Assembly: GCF_018613855.1 (NCBI RefSeq)
Contig: NZ_JAGGPK010000011.1
Location: forward strand, 1 to 57,952
Direction: 5' to 3'
Length of the DNA stretch: 57,952 nt
Origin: Arthrobacter sp. ISL-30
Lineage (GTDB): Bacteria; Actinomycetota; Actinomycetes; Actinomycetales; Micrococcaceae
Program-made: the position numbers and the translations under genes
The notes under the pieces: model-generated
What the model saw: the letters and a program-made list of their open reading frames with translations, nothing else
Told to the model about the DNA's origin: nothing
Database searches by the model: none
Shown here: positions 44,266 to 52,823 of the stretch, in pieces
Numbering within the stretch: position 1 is the first letter of the stretch
Layout of the letters: the number at the start of each line of letters is the position of its first letter

Positions 44266-45339
44266 TTACGCGGGTGCTTGCACGCGTACGGAAGTTCTCT
44301 CCACGGTGGGACAGTTGATCTTCACGGCGGTATTTGATGGCGCCTCTTCGAGGCCCAGAAGCATTCGCACCCCCGCTGCTCCAAGTTCGTAGTGCGGAAG
44401 GGAGACAGTGGAAAGCGGGGGCCGGAGATGGGCCGCGATCACTTCCTGATTGTCGAAACCCACCACCGCCATGTCGTCCGGGATGGACAAGCCGTGGTCG
44501 CGTAGCCCATCGTAGAGGCCCATCGCCATTCTGTCGTTGTAGCAGTACACGGCTGTGACGTCGCGCTTGAGGAGTTCGGGTGTCGCCTCATATCCGCCTT
44601 CCTGGTCCGGGTAGGCTTCCATGACCAGTTCCGGGTCAAGCGGGATGCCTGCGGCCTCCAGCGCTTCCTTGTAACCCTCGAGGCGTCCATCCTTGGCCGG
44701 GGCCGGGATGGTGGCGTTAATGAAAGCTATGCGCCGGTGGCCATGCCGCAGCAGGATTTCTGTGGCCGAGCGACCACCTTGGGCCTCATCGGGTACGACG
44801 GCCCGCGTGCCCGGCTCAGTGGAGAAACAGTTGACGAGGACGAAATCCGCTTCCCGGAGTGACTCAGGTATTTCCGTCGGGCGGTGAAACCATGTTGAGT
44901 AGAGGATGCCTCGCACCTTGTACTCGAGCATCATCGAGATGGCGTCTTTTTCGAGGTCACCGTTTCCTTCGGTGTTGGCGATCAGGAGTGCATAGCCATG
45001 TCTCCATGCCTCATCCTGGGCGCCGTGGATGATCTGTCCCGCGAAGGGAGTGGTCGCGATGGCGTCGGCGACCAGTCCGATGAACCGGGAGCTGCCGCTA
45101 ACAAGCGTTTTGGCCATGGCGTTGGGCCGATAGCCCAAGTCCTTGATCGCGTCCCGCACGCGTTTCCGGGTCTGGACAGAGATTCGGGCGTCCTTCTTGT
45201 TGTTAACAACCAAAGAAACTGTGGCGGTGGAGACGCCGGCAGCTTCGGCTACTTCACGCAGGGTGACGGGATGGCCGCGCTCGGGTTTCAGGAACGCCGC
45301 CGCAACCGGTTCACCCGAACTTTTCTCCTTCGAAACCAT
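44266..45339 (-). CDS. LacI-family repressor of the second GH32 operon
   Basis: A 357-residue regulator. HTH VTLREVAEAAGVSTATVSLVV, hinge IKDLGYRPNAMAKTL, then the ligand domain ending ALEEAPSNTAVKINCPTVER. ATG 45339 is chosen because AAGGAGG lies 4 nt upstream; longer frames overlap the permease gene. Unlike operon 1 the regulator is the last gene (after the permeases), on the minus strand. Operators in front of the GH32-like gene at about 50.06-50.15 kb are its likely targets. Confidence 0.92.
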   Translation of the reverse strand: MVSKEKSSGEPVAAAFLKPERGHPVTLREVAEAAGVSTATVSLVVNNKKDARISVQTRKRVRDAIKDLGYRPNAMAKTLVSGSSRFIGLVADAIATTPFAGQIIHGAQDEAWRHGYALLIANTEGNGDLEKDAISMMLEYKVRGILYSTWFHRPTEIPESLREADFVLVNCFSTEPGTRAVVPDEAQGGRSATEILLRHGHRRIAFINATIPAPAKDGRLEGYKEALEAAGIPLDPELVMEAYPDQEGGYEATPELLKRDVTAVYCYNDRMAMGLYDGLRDHGLSIPDDMAVVGFDNQEVIAAHLRPPLSTVSLPHYELGAAGVRMLLGLEEAPSNTAVKINCPTVERTSVRVQAPA

Positions 45340-45377
45340 TTGCCCTCCTTCAGGAGTATATCCACCTGCTGTTGCCG

Positions 45378-46289
45378 TCATCCCTTGGTCGCCCCGCTCT
45401 CCAGGCCTTGGATCATTGCCTTGTTCAGCACGAGGAAGACCAGCAGCAGTGGAGTGATAGTGATGCAGACGGCGGCGAACGTTGCCGTCCAATCGACCTT
45501 GCCCATGGCCCCTATGTAGTTCTGCAGGCCCAGGGGGATGGTTTTAAGTTCCTCTGACAGGACGAAGGTGTTGGCGAAGATGAAGTCGTTCCAGATGAAG
45601 ATGCTGTTGACCAGCACGACTGTCACGACGGTGTTCACCGAAAGGGGCAGGGTGATTAGTCCAAAGATCCGGTAGGGTCCTGCTCCGTCCAGGGATGCGG
45701 CCTCGTACGTTTCCCGGGGGATGTATTCGAAGAACGAGGAGAAGAGATAGACGGACATCGGCAGGGAGAAGCCGGCCAGCGGAATGATCATGGACTGGTA
45801 AGTGTCGAGCAGGTTCACTGTGGAGTAGTCGATGAACAGGGGAACCAACGCGATCTGGACAGGAACGATGATGCCGATCAGGAACAGTCCGCGGACCAGG
45901 CGGCTGAGTCGGAAGCCGAGGACCTGGATCGCGTACGCGGCCATCATTCCGAGCAGCACGATCAGGATGTTTGCGCCCATTGTGACGATGAAGCTGTTGA
46001 GGATGTTCCGGCCGAGATCTCCGGTTTCGAACGCCCGGGCGTAGTTTTCCCATGTGAGCGATTTGGGCAGGGCGAAAGGGTCTCCGGTGGCGAAGTCGTG
46101 TTCGTCGCGCAGGCTTGTCAGGAAGAGCCAGGCGAGGGGGTAGACCTGCACGATGACGATGATCGCGATCAGAGCCCTTGAAAGTGCCCTATGAACGCTG
46201 GGCTTGCGTCGTCTGCGGAGGGGCGGTCGGCCGCTGTCGCTTGGCGGGGTTGTCACAGTCCGGGCTATCGGTGCTGCTGGCGCGGTCAT
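45378..46289 (-). CDS. ABC sugar permease 2 (MalG type, operon 2)
   Basis: About 303 residues from ATG 46289, which overlaps the stop of permease 1 by 4 nt (ATGA). AAAGGCGG is upstream. EAA loop: YEAASLDGAGPYRIFGLITL. Six helices with a proline/arginine-rich N-terminus. Together with its neighbour it builds the membrane channel of the second importer. Confidence 0.93.
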   Translation of the reverse strand: MTAPAAPIARTVTTPPSDSGRPPLRRRRKPSVHRALSRALIAIIVIVQVYPLAWLFLTSLRDEHDFATGDPFALPKSLTWENYARAFETGDLGRNILNSFIVTMGANILIVLLGMMAAYAIQVLGFRLSRLVRGLFLIGIIVPVQIALVPLFIDYSTVNLLDTYQSMIIPLAGFSLPMSVYLFSSFFEYIPRETYEAASLDGAGPYRIFGLITLPLSVNTVVTVVLVNSIFIWNDFIFANTFVLSEELKTIPLGLQNYIGAMGKVDWTATFAAVCITITPLLLVFLVLNKAMIQGLESGATKG

Positions 46290-47167
46290 GCGTCCGCCTT
46301 TCGTTTGAGCATGAGGAGGATGAGACCGACGGCGACCAGGCACTCGATGACGATGAAGACCGAGATGGTGCTGGCGTATCCGAAGTCGGTGCTCGTGAAC
46401 GCTGTTTTATACATGTAGGTGGTAAGCAGTTCGGAGGATTGGCCGGGGCCGCCGTTGGTCATGAGGTAGGGGATGTCGAATCCGCGCAAGCCGTAGGTGG
46501 TTGCCATGATGGTGGTCGTGATCCAGACCGGCCGGATGTAAGGGAAGCGGATCTTGGTGAACAGCTGCCACCGCGAGGCGCCATCCAGGCGGGCGGCTTC
46601 CTCGAGCTCTTTCGGAACAGCCAGCAGGGCCGCGTAGATGATGAGCATGTACAGGCCGGTGAACCGCCATCCTTCCGGTGCTGACACGGCCGCGAGCACG
46701 GTATTGACGTCGGAGAGCCAGGCTTTTTCCAGGCCGCCGAAGCCAATCCAATGCAGGAGCTGGTTGAGCAGGCCTACGGGCTCAATGGAGTAGATGCGGA
46801 CGAAGAGGAAGGCGATGGCCACGGTGGAGATCACGGCCGGCAGCAGGTAGAGGGTCTTGATGAGCTCGGCGCCGCGGCGCAGCGAGGTGAGCAGGCTGGC
46901 GACGAACAGCGCGCCTCCAAGCTGCAGGACCAGGCAGATGGCGAGGTAGCCGAGGGCGTTTAAGAAGGAGCGCCAGAAGATGTCGTCCCCAGTGAGCATG
47001 CGCACGTAGTTCGCCAGACCGACGAATTCCATGTCGCTGATGCCGTTCCAGGAGAAGAAGCTGAGGAACAGGGACTGCATGATGGGGAAGAGAACTGCGA
47101 CGCCATACAGCAGCAGGGGCGGGAGCAGGAAGACCAGGACTGAGAGTCGTGACCTGTTGGGAAGCAT
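46286..47167 (-). CDS. ABC sugar permease 1 (MalF type, operon 2)
   Basis: A 293-residue permease with EAA loop LEEAARLDGASRWQLFTKIRFP and six helices. Its ATG 47167 follows GAAAGG and the stem-loop of the SBP gene. It overlaps the next permease by 4 nt. No ATPase gene is in this operon either. Confidence 0.93.
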   Translation of the reverse strand: MLPNRSRLSVLVFLLPPLLLYGVAVLFPIMQSLFLSFFSWNGISDMEFVGLANYVRMLTGDDIFWRSFLNALGYLAICLVLQLGGALFVASLLTSLRRGAELIKTLYLLPAVISTVAIAFLFVRIYSIEPVGLLNQLLHWIGFGGLEKAWLSDVNTVLAAVSAPEGWRFTGLYMLIIYAALLAVPKELEEAARLDGASRWQLFTKIRFPYIRPVWITTTIMATTYGLRGFDIPYLMTNGGPGQSSELLTTYMYKTAFTSTDFGYASTISVFIVIECLVAVGLILLMLKRKADA

Positions 47168-47183
47168 GGTGGGGCCTTTCGGA

Positions 47184-47203
47184 TGGGGGGCCTGAGCCCC
47201 CCA
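47184..47203 (-). other. Intra-operon stem-loop after the binding protein gene (operon 2)
   Basis: TGGGGGGC (47184-47191) pairs perfectly with GCCCCCCA (47196-47203) around a 4-nt loop. It lies 9 nt past the substrate-binding protein stop and before the permease, as in operon 1. Confidence 0.65.
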
Positions 47204-47212
47204 CCGCTGGGG

Positions 47213-48547
47213 TTACTTGAAGAACTTTGGGGCGTTCTGCACGACGGTGCTGTCCATCGTGCTGATGAACTGCTCGGGCGTGATATTGCCCTGGACGAGG
47301 AGCACGAGCTCCTGCTGCAACCTGCCGTTAGTGGTCGGGTCCAGCTGGGTGTCCCACGGCATGGCCTGCTTGTCCCCGAGGTCATTGGCCTTCTCAAGGG
47401 CCTTCTTGTACAGGGGGGTGGCATTGGCAGGGACGACTGTCTCCACATTGGTGGTCGGGGAAAGCGCACCAGTAGCTGCATATTCGGACGGGTACTTCTC
47501 CAAGGCGAACTTCAGGAAGTCGCTCACAAGCGGGTCATACGTCCTGGAATTCACGGCCATGCCGATGCCGGACGGGGAGACGAATTCGTTGGCCGCGGTG
47601 ACAGATCCTTCGGTTGTGGGGAGGGTGAAGAAGTCGATGTCATCCCTGACTGCGGGATTCAGCTTGTCCGTAGCAAGGCTGGGCAGTTCCCAGGTGCCGA
47701 TGTTGTACATGGCTGCTTGGCCGGACGTGAATTGGTTCTGGGCGTCCGAGTAGCCCTGCGAGGAGAAGCCGTCCTGGAAGCACTTGGCCTTACCGAGCGC
47801 TGCCATCCACTGAACTGCCTTCTGGCCGGCGGGGTCGGAGAACTTCGCTTCGCCCTTCTTCAGCTTCTGGATGAACTCCGGTCCGGCCTGCCTGAACGGC
47901 TGGTAGGCGACATACCGTTCCAGCGGCCACTGGTCCTGCCCGTCGATCGCGATCGGGGTGATGCCGGCGTTGCGCAGGGCGCTGCACATGGCCGGGACGT
48001 CATCCAGGGACTTCGGGACAGACACCCCAGCCTTCTGCAGCAGGGCTTTGTTGTACCAAATGAACTCCAGCTCGAACTGGAACGGGATCATGTGCAGCGA
48101 CCCGTCGTCGAACCGCTGATAATCCAACGCGCCGGGCCGGTAGCTGTCGTAGACGCCAAGTGACTTGAGCAGCTTCTCGGCGTCGACCATTTTGCCTTGC
48201 TTGGCCAGCTGCTGGGCGAAGGGTGTCGCGTCGGTATCGAAGAGTTCGGGGAGCTTGTTCGCGGCGGCGAGGGTCTCAAGCTTCTGGATATAGGAGGGCC
48301 TGTCCGGAGTTGTGATCAGGTTCAGTACGAACCCCGGATGGTCTTTGGCGTAGTCGTCCGCGAGCTTCTTCATGATGTTGATGACGGCGCCGTCGGCCGG
48401 GCGGGACAGCAGCCACGATATTTCCCGTGGCTTGATTTCCCCGGTAGGGCTGACGTTGGAGGGGTCGCTTGCCCCTCCGCCGCCGCAGGCTGCCAGGGCC
48501 AAGGCAGTTACAGCTGCCACGGCGGCTGTTCGGAACAGTTTTTTCAT
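47213..48547 (-). CDS. ABC sugar transporter substrate-binding lipoprotein (operon 2)
   Basis: A 444-residue lipoprotein with signal MKKLFRTAAVAAVTALALAAC (lipobox LAAC, C21). Carbohydrate-type fold: REISWLLSRPADGAVINIMK, ELFDTDATPFAQQLAKQGK, FTSGQAAMYNIGTWELPSL. It is the second gene, after the GH32-like gene, unlike operon 1. The ligand is unknown, but the neighbouring enzyme points to a fructosyl sugar. Confidence 0.93.
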   Translation of the reverse strand: MKKLFRTAAVAAVTALALAACGGGGASDPSNVSPTGEIKPREISWLLSRPADGAVINIMKKLADDYAKDHPGFVLNLITTPDRPSYIQKLETLAAANKLPELFDTDATPFAQQLAKQGKMVDAEKLLKSLGVYDSYRPGALDYQRFDDGSLHMIPFQFELEFIWYNKALLQKAGVSVPKSLDDVPAMCSALRNAGITPIAIDGQDQWPLERYVAYQPFRQAGPEFIQKLKKGEAKFSDPAGQKAVQWMAALGKAKCFQDGFSSQGYSDAQNQFTSGQAAMYNIGTWELPSLATDKLNPAVRDDIDFFTLPTTEGSVTAANEFVSPSGIGMAVNSRTYDPLVSDFLKFALEKYPSEYAATGALSPTTNVETVVPANATPLYKKALEKANDLGDKQAMPWDTQLDPTTNGRLQQELVLLVQGNITPEQFISTMDSTVVQNAPKFFK

Positions 48548-48595
48548 TGCGGCAATCTTCCTTGATTGGAACGGAGGAGTAAGGGTGATGGATAT

Positions 48596-50032
48596 TCAGT
48601 TGTCGGTGCGCTTACGTATCTGAAGTTCGGTGACACTGACGGATCCTTCGCCTGCGAAAACGCCGATCCGTCCATCGGCAAGGTCATAGATCCTCGTGCT
48701 GAGGGCCACCTGCCTGTCCACGACGACGACGCAGAGGTCGCCGTCCACGATGACTTCAAGGGTGTGTTCACCTGGGGTCACGTCGCAGGGTCGTTCCAAT
48801 TCGATCTCGAACGGAACATCGCCCGACACCTGCCACTGCATGTCGCCGGTGGCAACGCGGGGCCACCGGTCGAAGACAAGCCGGCCTCTTTTCGGCTCCA
48901 GGCGGAGGATGTAGGACCGATCGCCGTCGGCACTGGAGCGCAGCAGCAGGCCGCACTCAGTGGTATTTGGTTCGATCTGCAGCACCGCTCTTGCATAGAA
49001 CTGCCCGGGCAGATCCTCGTCCGACACCAGCGCCATGTATCCGTCCGGAACAACCAGGGATGCCGGGAGCGGTCGGTCTAAGGTGGTTGGGACTTCCTCC
49101 CAGAAGCTGTCAACGAGCTCATTGGCAAACGAGAATGCGAGGGTACCGTCCGGATTCTGGCGCCCTTCGAGCACTGACATGGTGCCCGCCCACTGCCAGG
49201 CACCGTCGTCGCGATTGTCCTCCTTGCTGGCGATCCAGCCGAAGAAGAAGCGGCGCCCGTCCCGTTCGGCGGTCTTGGAGGCATAGAAGGCGCGTCCGTC
49301 GATGCTGTCCAGGTCCGGTACGATCCACGGGCCGTTGGGGCTCTTGGACATTCGGTAGCGGGTGGTGAAGGACTCGGAGAACTCCGAGTAGACCATGTAC
49401 CACCAGTCGCCCCAGGCGAAGACGTCAGGGCATTCATGGGTGATGTATCGTCGCGGATCCCAAAACGGCTCCGTGTGCGTCCAGTTCATCAGGTCACTCG
49501 ACACGCACTGGGCGATGACACCGCGACGGCGTTCCGGTCCCGCAGCATGCCGTGCGGCCAGGAGCATCCGCCACTGCCCGACATCCCCGTCACGAAAAAC
49601 GAACGGATCCCGCCAATCGCCTGACTCGTACGCCTCGGGGGCGCCGAACGTCAGCTCGGGATGCTTGGCCCAGGTCTTCATCCCGTCGGTGCTGGTGGCA
49701 TGCATGACGAGCTGTAGCGGAGCTCCGTCCGGGCCGAGGTTCCGCGGGTTCTGTCCCGTGTAGAACAGGTGGTGAACGCCGGATTCGTCGCACACGATGC
49801 TTCCCGTGTAGGCGTTGAAGTCCAAGTCCTTCTCACCGCCATGATGCAGGGCAACGCCATGATCTTCGAACTGAATGAGGTCCTTAGTGGTAACGAGGTG
49901 CCAGGACGTCCCGGGCTTCGGGTCGCTGCGGAGCTCGTGGAGGTAAAAGAGCCAGAACTCCCCGTCCTTCTCGAAAGGGATAAGGTCTCCGACCCATCCG
50001 TCGGCGGGCTGGAAGAAGACTGAACGATTCAT
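48596..50032 (-). CDS. Divergent GH32-family fructosidase
   Basis: A 478-residue GH32-like enzyme, five-blade propeller plus beta-sandwich. The usual WMNDPNG block is changed to DGWVGDLIPF, with candidate nucleophile D16. D142 (WRDPFVF) and E200 (HECPDVF) fill the other two catalytic positions. So the active site is kept while the first motif is remodelled, implying another substrate than sucrase/levanase. No signal peptide, so it is cytoplasmic. It heads operon 2 behind three LacI-type sites. Related divergent GH32 enzymes act on other fructosides, but the exact sugar here is not known. Confidence 0.88.
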   Translation of the reverse strand: MNRSVFFQPADGWVGDLIPFEKDGEFWLFYLHELRSDPKPGTSWHLVTTKDLIQFEDHGVALHHGGEKDLDFNAYTGSIVCDESGVHHLFYTGQNPRNLGPDGAPLQLVMHATSTDGMKTWAKHPELTFGAPEAYESGDWRDPFVFRDGDVGQWRMLLAARHAAGPERRRGVIAQCVSSDLMNWTHTEPFWDPRRYITHECPDVFAWGDWWYMVYSEFSESFTTRYRMSKSPNGPWIVPDLDSIDGRAFYASKTAERDGRRFFFGWIASKEDNRDDGAWQWAGTMSVLEGRQNPDGTLAFSFANELVDSFWEEVPTTLDRPLPASLVVPDGYMALVSDEDLPGQFYARAVLQIEPNTTECGLLLRSSADGDRSYILRLEPKRGRLVFDRWPRVATGDMQWQVSGDVPFEIELERPCDVTPGEHTLEVIVDGDLCVVVVDRQVALSTRIYDLADGRIGVFAGEGSVSVTELQIRKRTDN

Positions 50033-50051
50033 CTGCGCTGATGTCCATTTC

Positions 50052-50146
50052 TGCTAAAGCGTTTGATCACGACAAAAGTAGCGTTAATTCTGACGTTGAT
50101 CAAGCGTTTTAGCAAAGTAAAAATCCAGAGCTCAAGCGTTTAATCT
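50052..50146 (-). promoter_or_regulatory. Promoter and LacI-type operators of the second GH32 operon
   Basis: TGCTAAAGCGTTTGATCA (50052-50069) and, inverted, TGATCAAGCGTTTTAGCA (50097-50114), near-identical 18-bp sites; a weaker third, CTCAAGCGTTTAATCT, at 50131-50146. Minus-strand promoter: -35 TTGATC (50098-50103), 17-nt spacer, -10 TACTTT (50075-50080), within and between the sites. They differ from the TGCAAAACG sites of operon 1, so crosstalk is unlikely. Confidence 0.75.
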
Positions 50147-50172
50147 GAAGCGAAAAACAGCGCGGTTTTCGT

Positions 50173-50620
50173 TCAGTCGTTGACCGAGTCCACCAGCCGG
50201 AACATCCGGTCATGTCACCCATAGTGAAGCCGGCTCGCTGGTAAAGCGGCAGGGCAGCCTCGGCGGCGAACAATCCGACGAATGCAGATGCGGGCGCTGT
50301 GCGTGCCACATGACCCATAAGCCGGTTCAGCAGTGCTCTCCCGACTCCCTGGCCTTGGCAGGAGGGTAGGACAGCGAGGTCCTGGACGTAGAAATACTTC
50401 ACTCCGTCCCCGACCAAACGACCCATGCCGATGACCTGATCGCCGTCCATGGCGACGACCCCTGCCAATGATCCGGCCAGGGATGCAGGCATGGTCTCCC
50501 GGCGAAGGCTTCGGACCAGCCCACGGCTTCGGCCAGGCGTTGATGCTCGACCAGGGTGGGGAGTCGGTCAATGAGACTGAACCCAGCCGAGCTCAGTGAG
50601 CGGAAAGAGACATCAGTCAT
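50173..50620 (-). pseudogene. GNAT acetyltransferase, two frameshifts
   Basis: Read in three frames it makes one GNAT protein: MTDVSFRSLSSAGFSLIDRL to SEAF from 50620, then MPASLAGSLAGVVAMDGDQV through VQDLAVLPSCQGQGVGRALLN and GFTMGDMTG, then MFRLVDSVND and a TGA at 50173. The joins are at about 50498 (short by one base in a GGG run) and about 50206. Frame 2 alone runs on to a foreign tail. As it stands the gene cannot make a whole acetyltransferase. It overlaps the nuclease stop by 8 nt, so it was probably co-expressed once. Confidence 0.8.
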
Positions 50621-51509
50621 TTAGGTCGAAATCGAGGTCGAGGTCCTCCGGTATGTGCAGGCGGCGCCACGTTGATGCCACGCGGGCGGTCGGAAGGGTG
50701 GACGCAATGGGCATGCGGTCGACGGCCACAAGTTGCGCGAGGTCGAGGCCTGTCAGTGAGGCAATGTCCCTGATGGGCACCTGGAAGGTGCGGAACGGTC
50801 CGAGCGGCGGGGCCTCGTCGACCGCTCCGGGACGGGGCACGTCGGGGAGATCGGCCAGTTGGGGTGTCTGGTCCACGACATATCCGGTGGCAGCCAATGT
50901 CCGGTCCTGGAGGAAGGCAGCGACTTTGAAGAAGCGCAGCGGAATATCCACTCCCCGGTAGACCGGGTCGGCGTCGCTGAAGATGGGCCCCGTGAAGATG
51001 ACCAGTCGGCGGCCGTGGTCGGCCGCGTGCTCGAGCAGGTAGGACTCCATCCCCAGCCACAGGTCCAGTCCCTGGTTGAACTTCGCGGCCTGGGGCGCCG
51101 CATTCGTGTAGTGGAAGGTGTCCTCATTCGCTTGGGCAGCCTCTTCCCGTGTGTCACCCCACACAGCCGATGCGCGACGCACCAAATGGCCGCGGTCGAT
51201 GTCGTTGCGGGCGTAAACCCTTTCGCCGGTCTGCTGGTCCGCATCAAGCCGGGGATCCAGCCGCCACTTGATCCCGGACCGGTCCAGGTCCATCAGCTTT
51301 TCGCCGTCGATGCCGAGACCGGTGACTGCGGCAAGGCGTTTATCCAGGCGCATGAGCACCGAGAAGTGCGTGTACGGAAGCAAAGCTGTTTCGACGTCGT
51401 TCAGTGTTGGCAGAGCAACGGAAGGACCAAGGAACTGTTCATCGAAACCGGTCCGGCCCGAAAGCTCCGCAAGGGAAGACGATTGCGTGGTCGCCAAGAC
51501 TTCATCCAT
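50613..51509 (-). CDS. DNA/RNA non-specific endonuclease (NucA/DRGH type)
   Basis: A 298-residue beta-beta-alpha-metal nuclease. The motif DRGHLVRR carries general base H108, and N136 in FHYTNAAPQAAKFNQG binds the metal. The core is FTGPIFSDADPVYRG. No signal peptide is seen, so its target compartment is unclear. Usually such proteins cut DNA and RNA without sequence preference. No immunity gene is adjacent; the only partner is the decayed GNAT gene it overlaps. Confidence 0.9.
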   Translation of the reverse strand: MDEVLATTQSSSLAELSGRTGFDEQFLGPSVALPTLNDVETALLPYTHFSVLMRLDKRLAAVTGLGIDGEKLMDLDRSGIKWRLDPRLDADQQTGERVYARNDIDRGHLVRRASAVWGDTREEAAQANEDTFHYTNAAPQAAKFNQGLDLWLGMESYLLEHAADHGRRLVIFTGPIFSDADPVYRGVDIPLRFFKVAAFLQDRTLAATGYVVDQTPQLADLPDVPRPGAVDEAPPLGPFRTFQVPIRDIASLTGLDLAQLVAVDRMPIASTLPTARVASTWRRLHIPEDLDLDFDLND

Positions 51510-51521
51510 TCGCGGACACTA

Positions 51522-51761
51522 TCAGTGAGAGGTGACAACCAGATGAACCCTTCCGCACAAAAGGGTGACGGGCTTGGAACCGTCCAGACCGGACGCCATG
51601 CTGATCCCGGGCCCTGGCCGACTCAAATATTTATCCCAGGCCACCACCAGCCACAGCCCGAGTACGAGAATCAGGCTGGAAAGTATTGTGATCCAAAGAC
51701 TTATGGCGCCCCCCGCCAGGAGTGAAGCCAAGAATGATCCACCCCACTCCGAACAGGGCAA
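51522..51761 (-). pseudogene. Possible displaced C-terminal piece of a membrane protein
   Basis: The frame encodes LLAGGAISLWITILSSLILV LGLWLVVAWDKYL, a clear TM helix, but has no Shine-Dalgarno and a poor N-terminus. It may be the end of the protein at 51701-52144, joined through a third frame that reads IIFALFGVGWIILGFTPGG. See the related finding. Confidence 0.4.
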
Positions 51762-52144
51762 AAATGATCGGCCACGCCCTTACCCTCCCTGACGACAGCC
51801 AGTCCGGCAAAGAGCAGCCCCAGACCGAGGAGAAGCGTGCCGAAGGCGAGCCCGCCGTTTGTCAGCGGATCCAAGAGAACTATCTGGCCTGCGGTGGCGA
51901 GCAGCCCAAAGAAGGCCGCCAGCAGCAGCCGTATCAAAGCCGCCCGCTTAAGCCCCGTGCGTGCATGCTGAAGGGCAGGCAGGGGCGAGAGTCCCGTCCA
52001 GGTTGTTAGCAGAGGCCCTTGCGGCATCATGAAGCGGAAGTATCCGGAAACACCCCAGAGAATGCCTCCTGCGACCATGGTCCAGCGGACTGCTTCTCCA
52101 TGACCTTCCAATGGCGCAATTGGAGGTTGAGTCTGAATGTTCAT
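51701..52144 (-). CDS. Hypothetical membrane protein, C-terminus possibly frameshifted
   Basis: About 147 residues from ATG 52144 (MNIQTQPPIAPLEGHGEAVR); ATG 52204 is an alternative that overlaps the upstream stop. Helices: MVAGGILWGVSGYFRF, AALIRLLLAAFFGLLATAGQ and FGTLLLGLGLLFAGLAVVREG. The last residues (DHFCPVRSGVDHSWLHSWRG) look out of frame. No family recognised. It follows another membrane protein gene on the same strand. Confidence 0.55.
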   Translation of the reverse strand: MNIQTQPPIAPLEGHGEAVRWTMVAGGILWGVSGYFRFMMPQGPLLTTWTGLSPLPALQHARTGLKRAALIRLLLAAFFGLLATAGQIVLLDPLTNGGLAFGTLLLGLGLLFAGLAVVREGKGVADHFCPVRSGVDHSWLHSWRGAP

Positions 52145-52196
52145 CTGAGGCATCCCGATCGGCAGCTGAATTCCATCGATGGGCCTCGTTACGACC

Positions 52197-52823
52197 TCAA
52201 GCATGCAGAACGCGGCTATGCCATCCCTTGGTCGGGGATGAGGCCGCAGCCCACAGCAGACCGCCTAGAACCATCCAGGCCACTCCGAAAGGAATCACAA
52301 GGAGAACTGCTTCGTTCTGATCGTTCATACCAAACAGCAAAAGGGAGGTGACGAGCAGCATCGCACCTGACCAAGCCGGCAGGACCCGGGATCTGATCAG
52401 CCCCGCGCCGGTGACTGCGAAGGCCAGGAAGGACAAAAGGAGGAGGATAAAGGCTAGCCACCACATAGCGGAGCCGCTCAGGCCTACCCCTACAAGCAGC
52501 GATGAAGCGGCGACCAGTGCAGCTATCCGGACGACTTTTGATCCTCTGCCTTCAAAACGGTGTATCGCAAATAAACCCACGGTGGCGGCGATAATGAGAC
52601 CAATAGCCCCCAGTACCAGGATCCCGCCGTCGGGCCCAGTTTCGCGGTAGGTTCGGCCTACACACTCTTCAGCTATGCAGCCGCGCGGCTTCAGAGCCAT
52701 GACGATGGCGTAGGCCACCAGAAGGAGCCCGCCCAAACCGGAACTGATGGCGGTTCCGCGGATAGTGCTCAAACTTACCCCTGGTTGAGTGCTATCTGTT
52801 CCTTGGCTGATTGGCTGTTGCAT
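52197..52823 (-). CDS. Hypothetical multi-pass membrane protein
   Basis: A 208-residue protein from ATG 52823 (MQQPISQGTDSTQPGVS), with AAGGAAA upstream. Six hydrophobic stretches: ISSGLGGLLLVAYAIVMAL, ILVLGAIGLIIAATVGLFAI, LVAASSLLVGVGL, WWLAFILLLLSFLAFAVTGA, SGAMLLVTSLLLF and VLLVIPFGVAWMVLGGLLWA. A Cys pair (CIAEEC) may lie outside. Function unknown. It is followed by, and overlaps, the next membrane protein's longest frame. Confidence 0.75.
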   Translation of the reverse strand: MQQPISQGTDSTQPGVSLSTIRGTAISSGLGGLLLVAYAIVMALKPRGCIAEECVGRTYRETGPDGGILVLGAIGLIIAATVGLFAIHRFEGRGSKVVRIAALVAASSLLVGVGLSGSAMWWLAFILLLLSFLAFAVTGAGLIRSRVLPAWSGAMLLVTSLLLFGMNDQNEAVLLVIPFGVAWMVLGGLLWAAASSPTKGWHSRVLHA

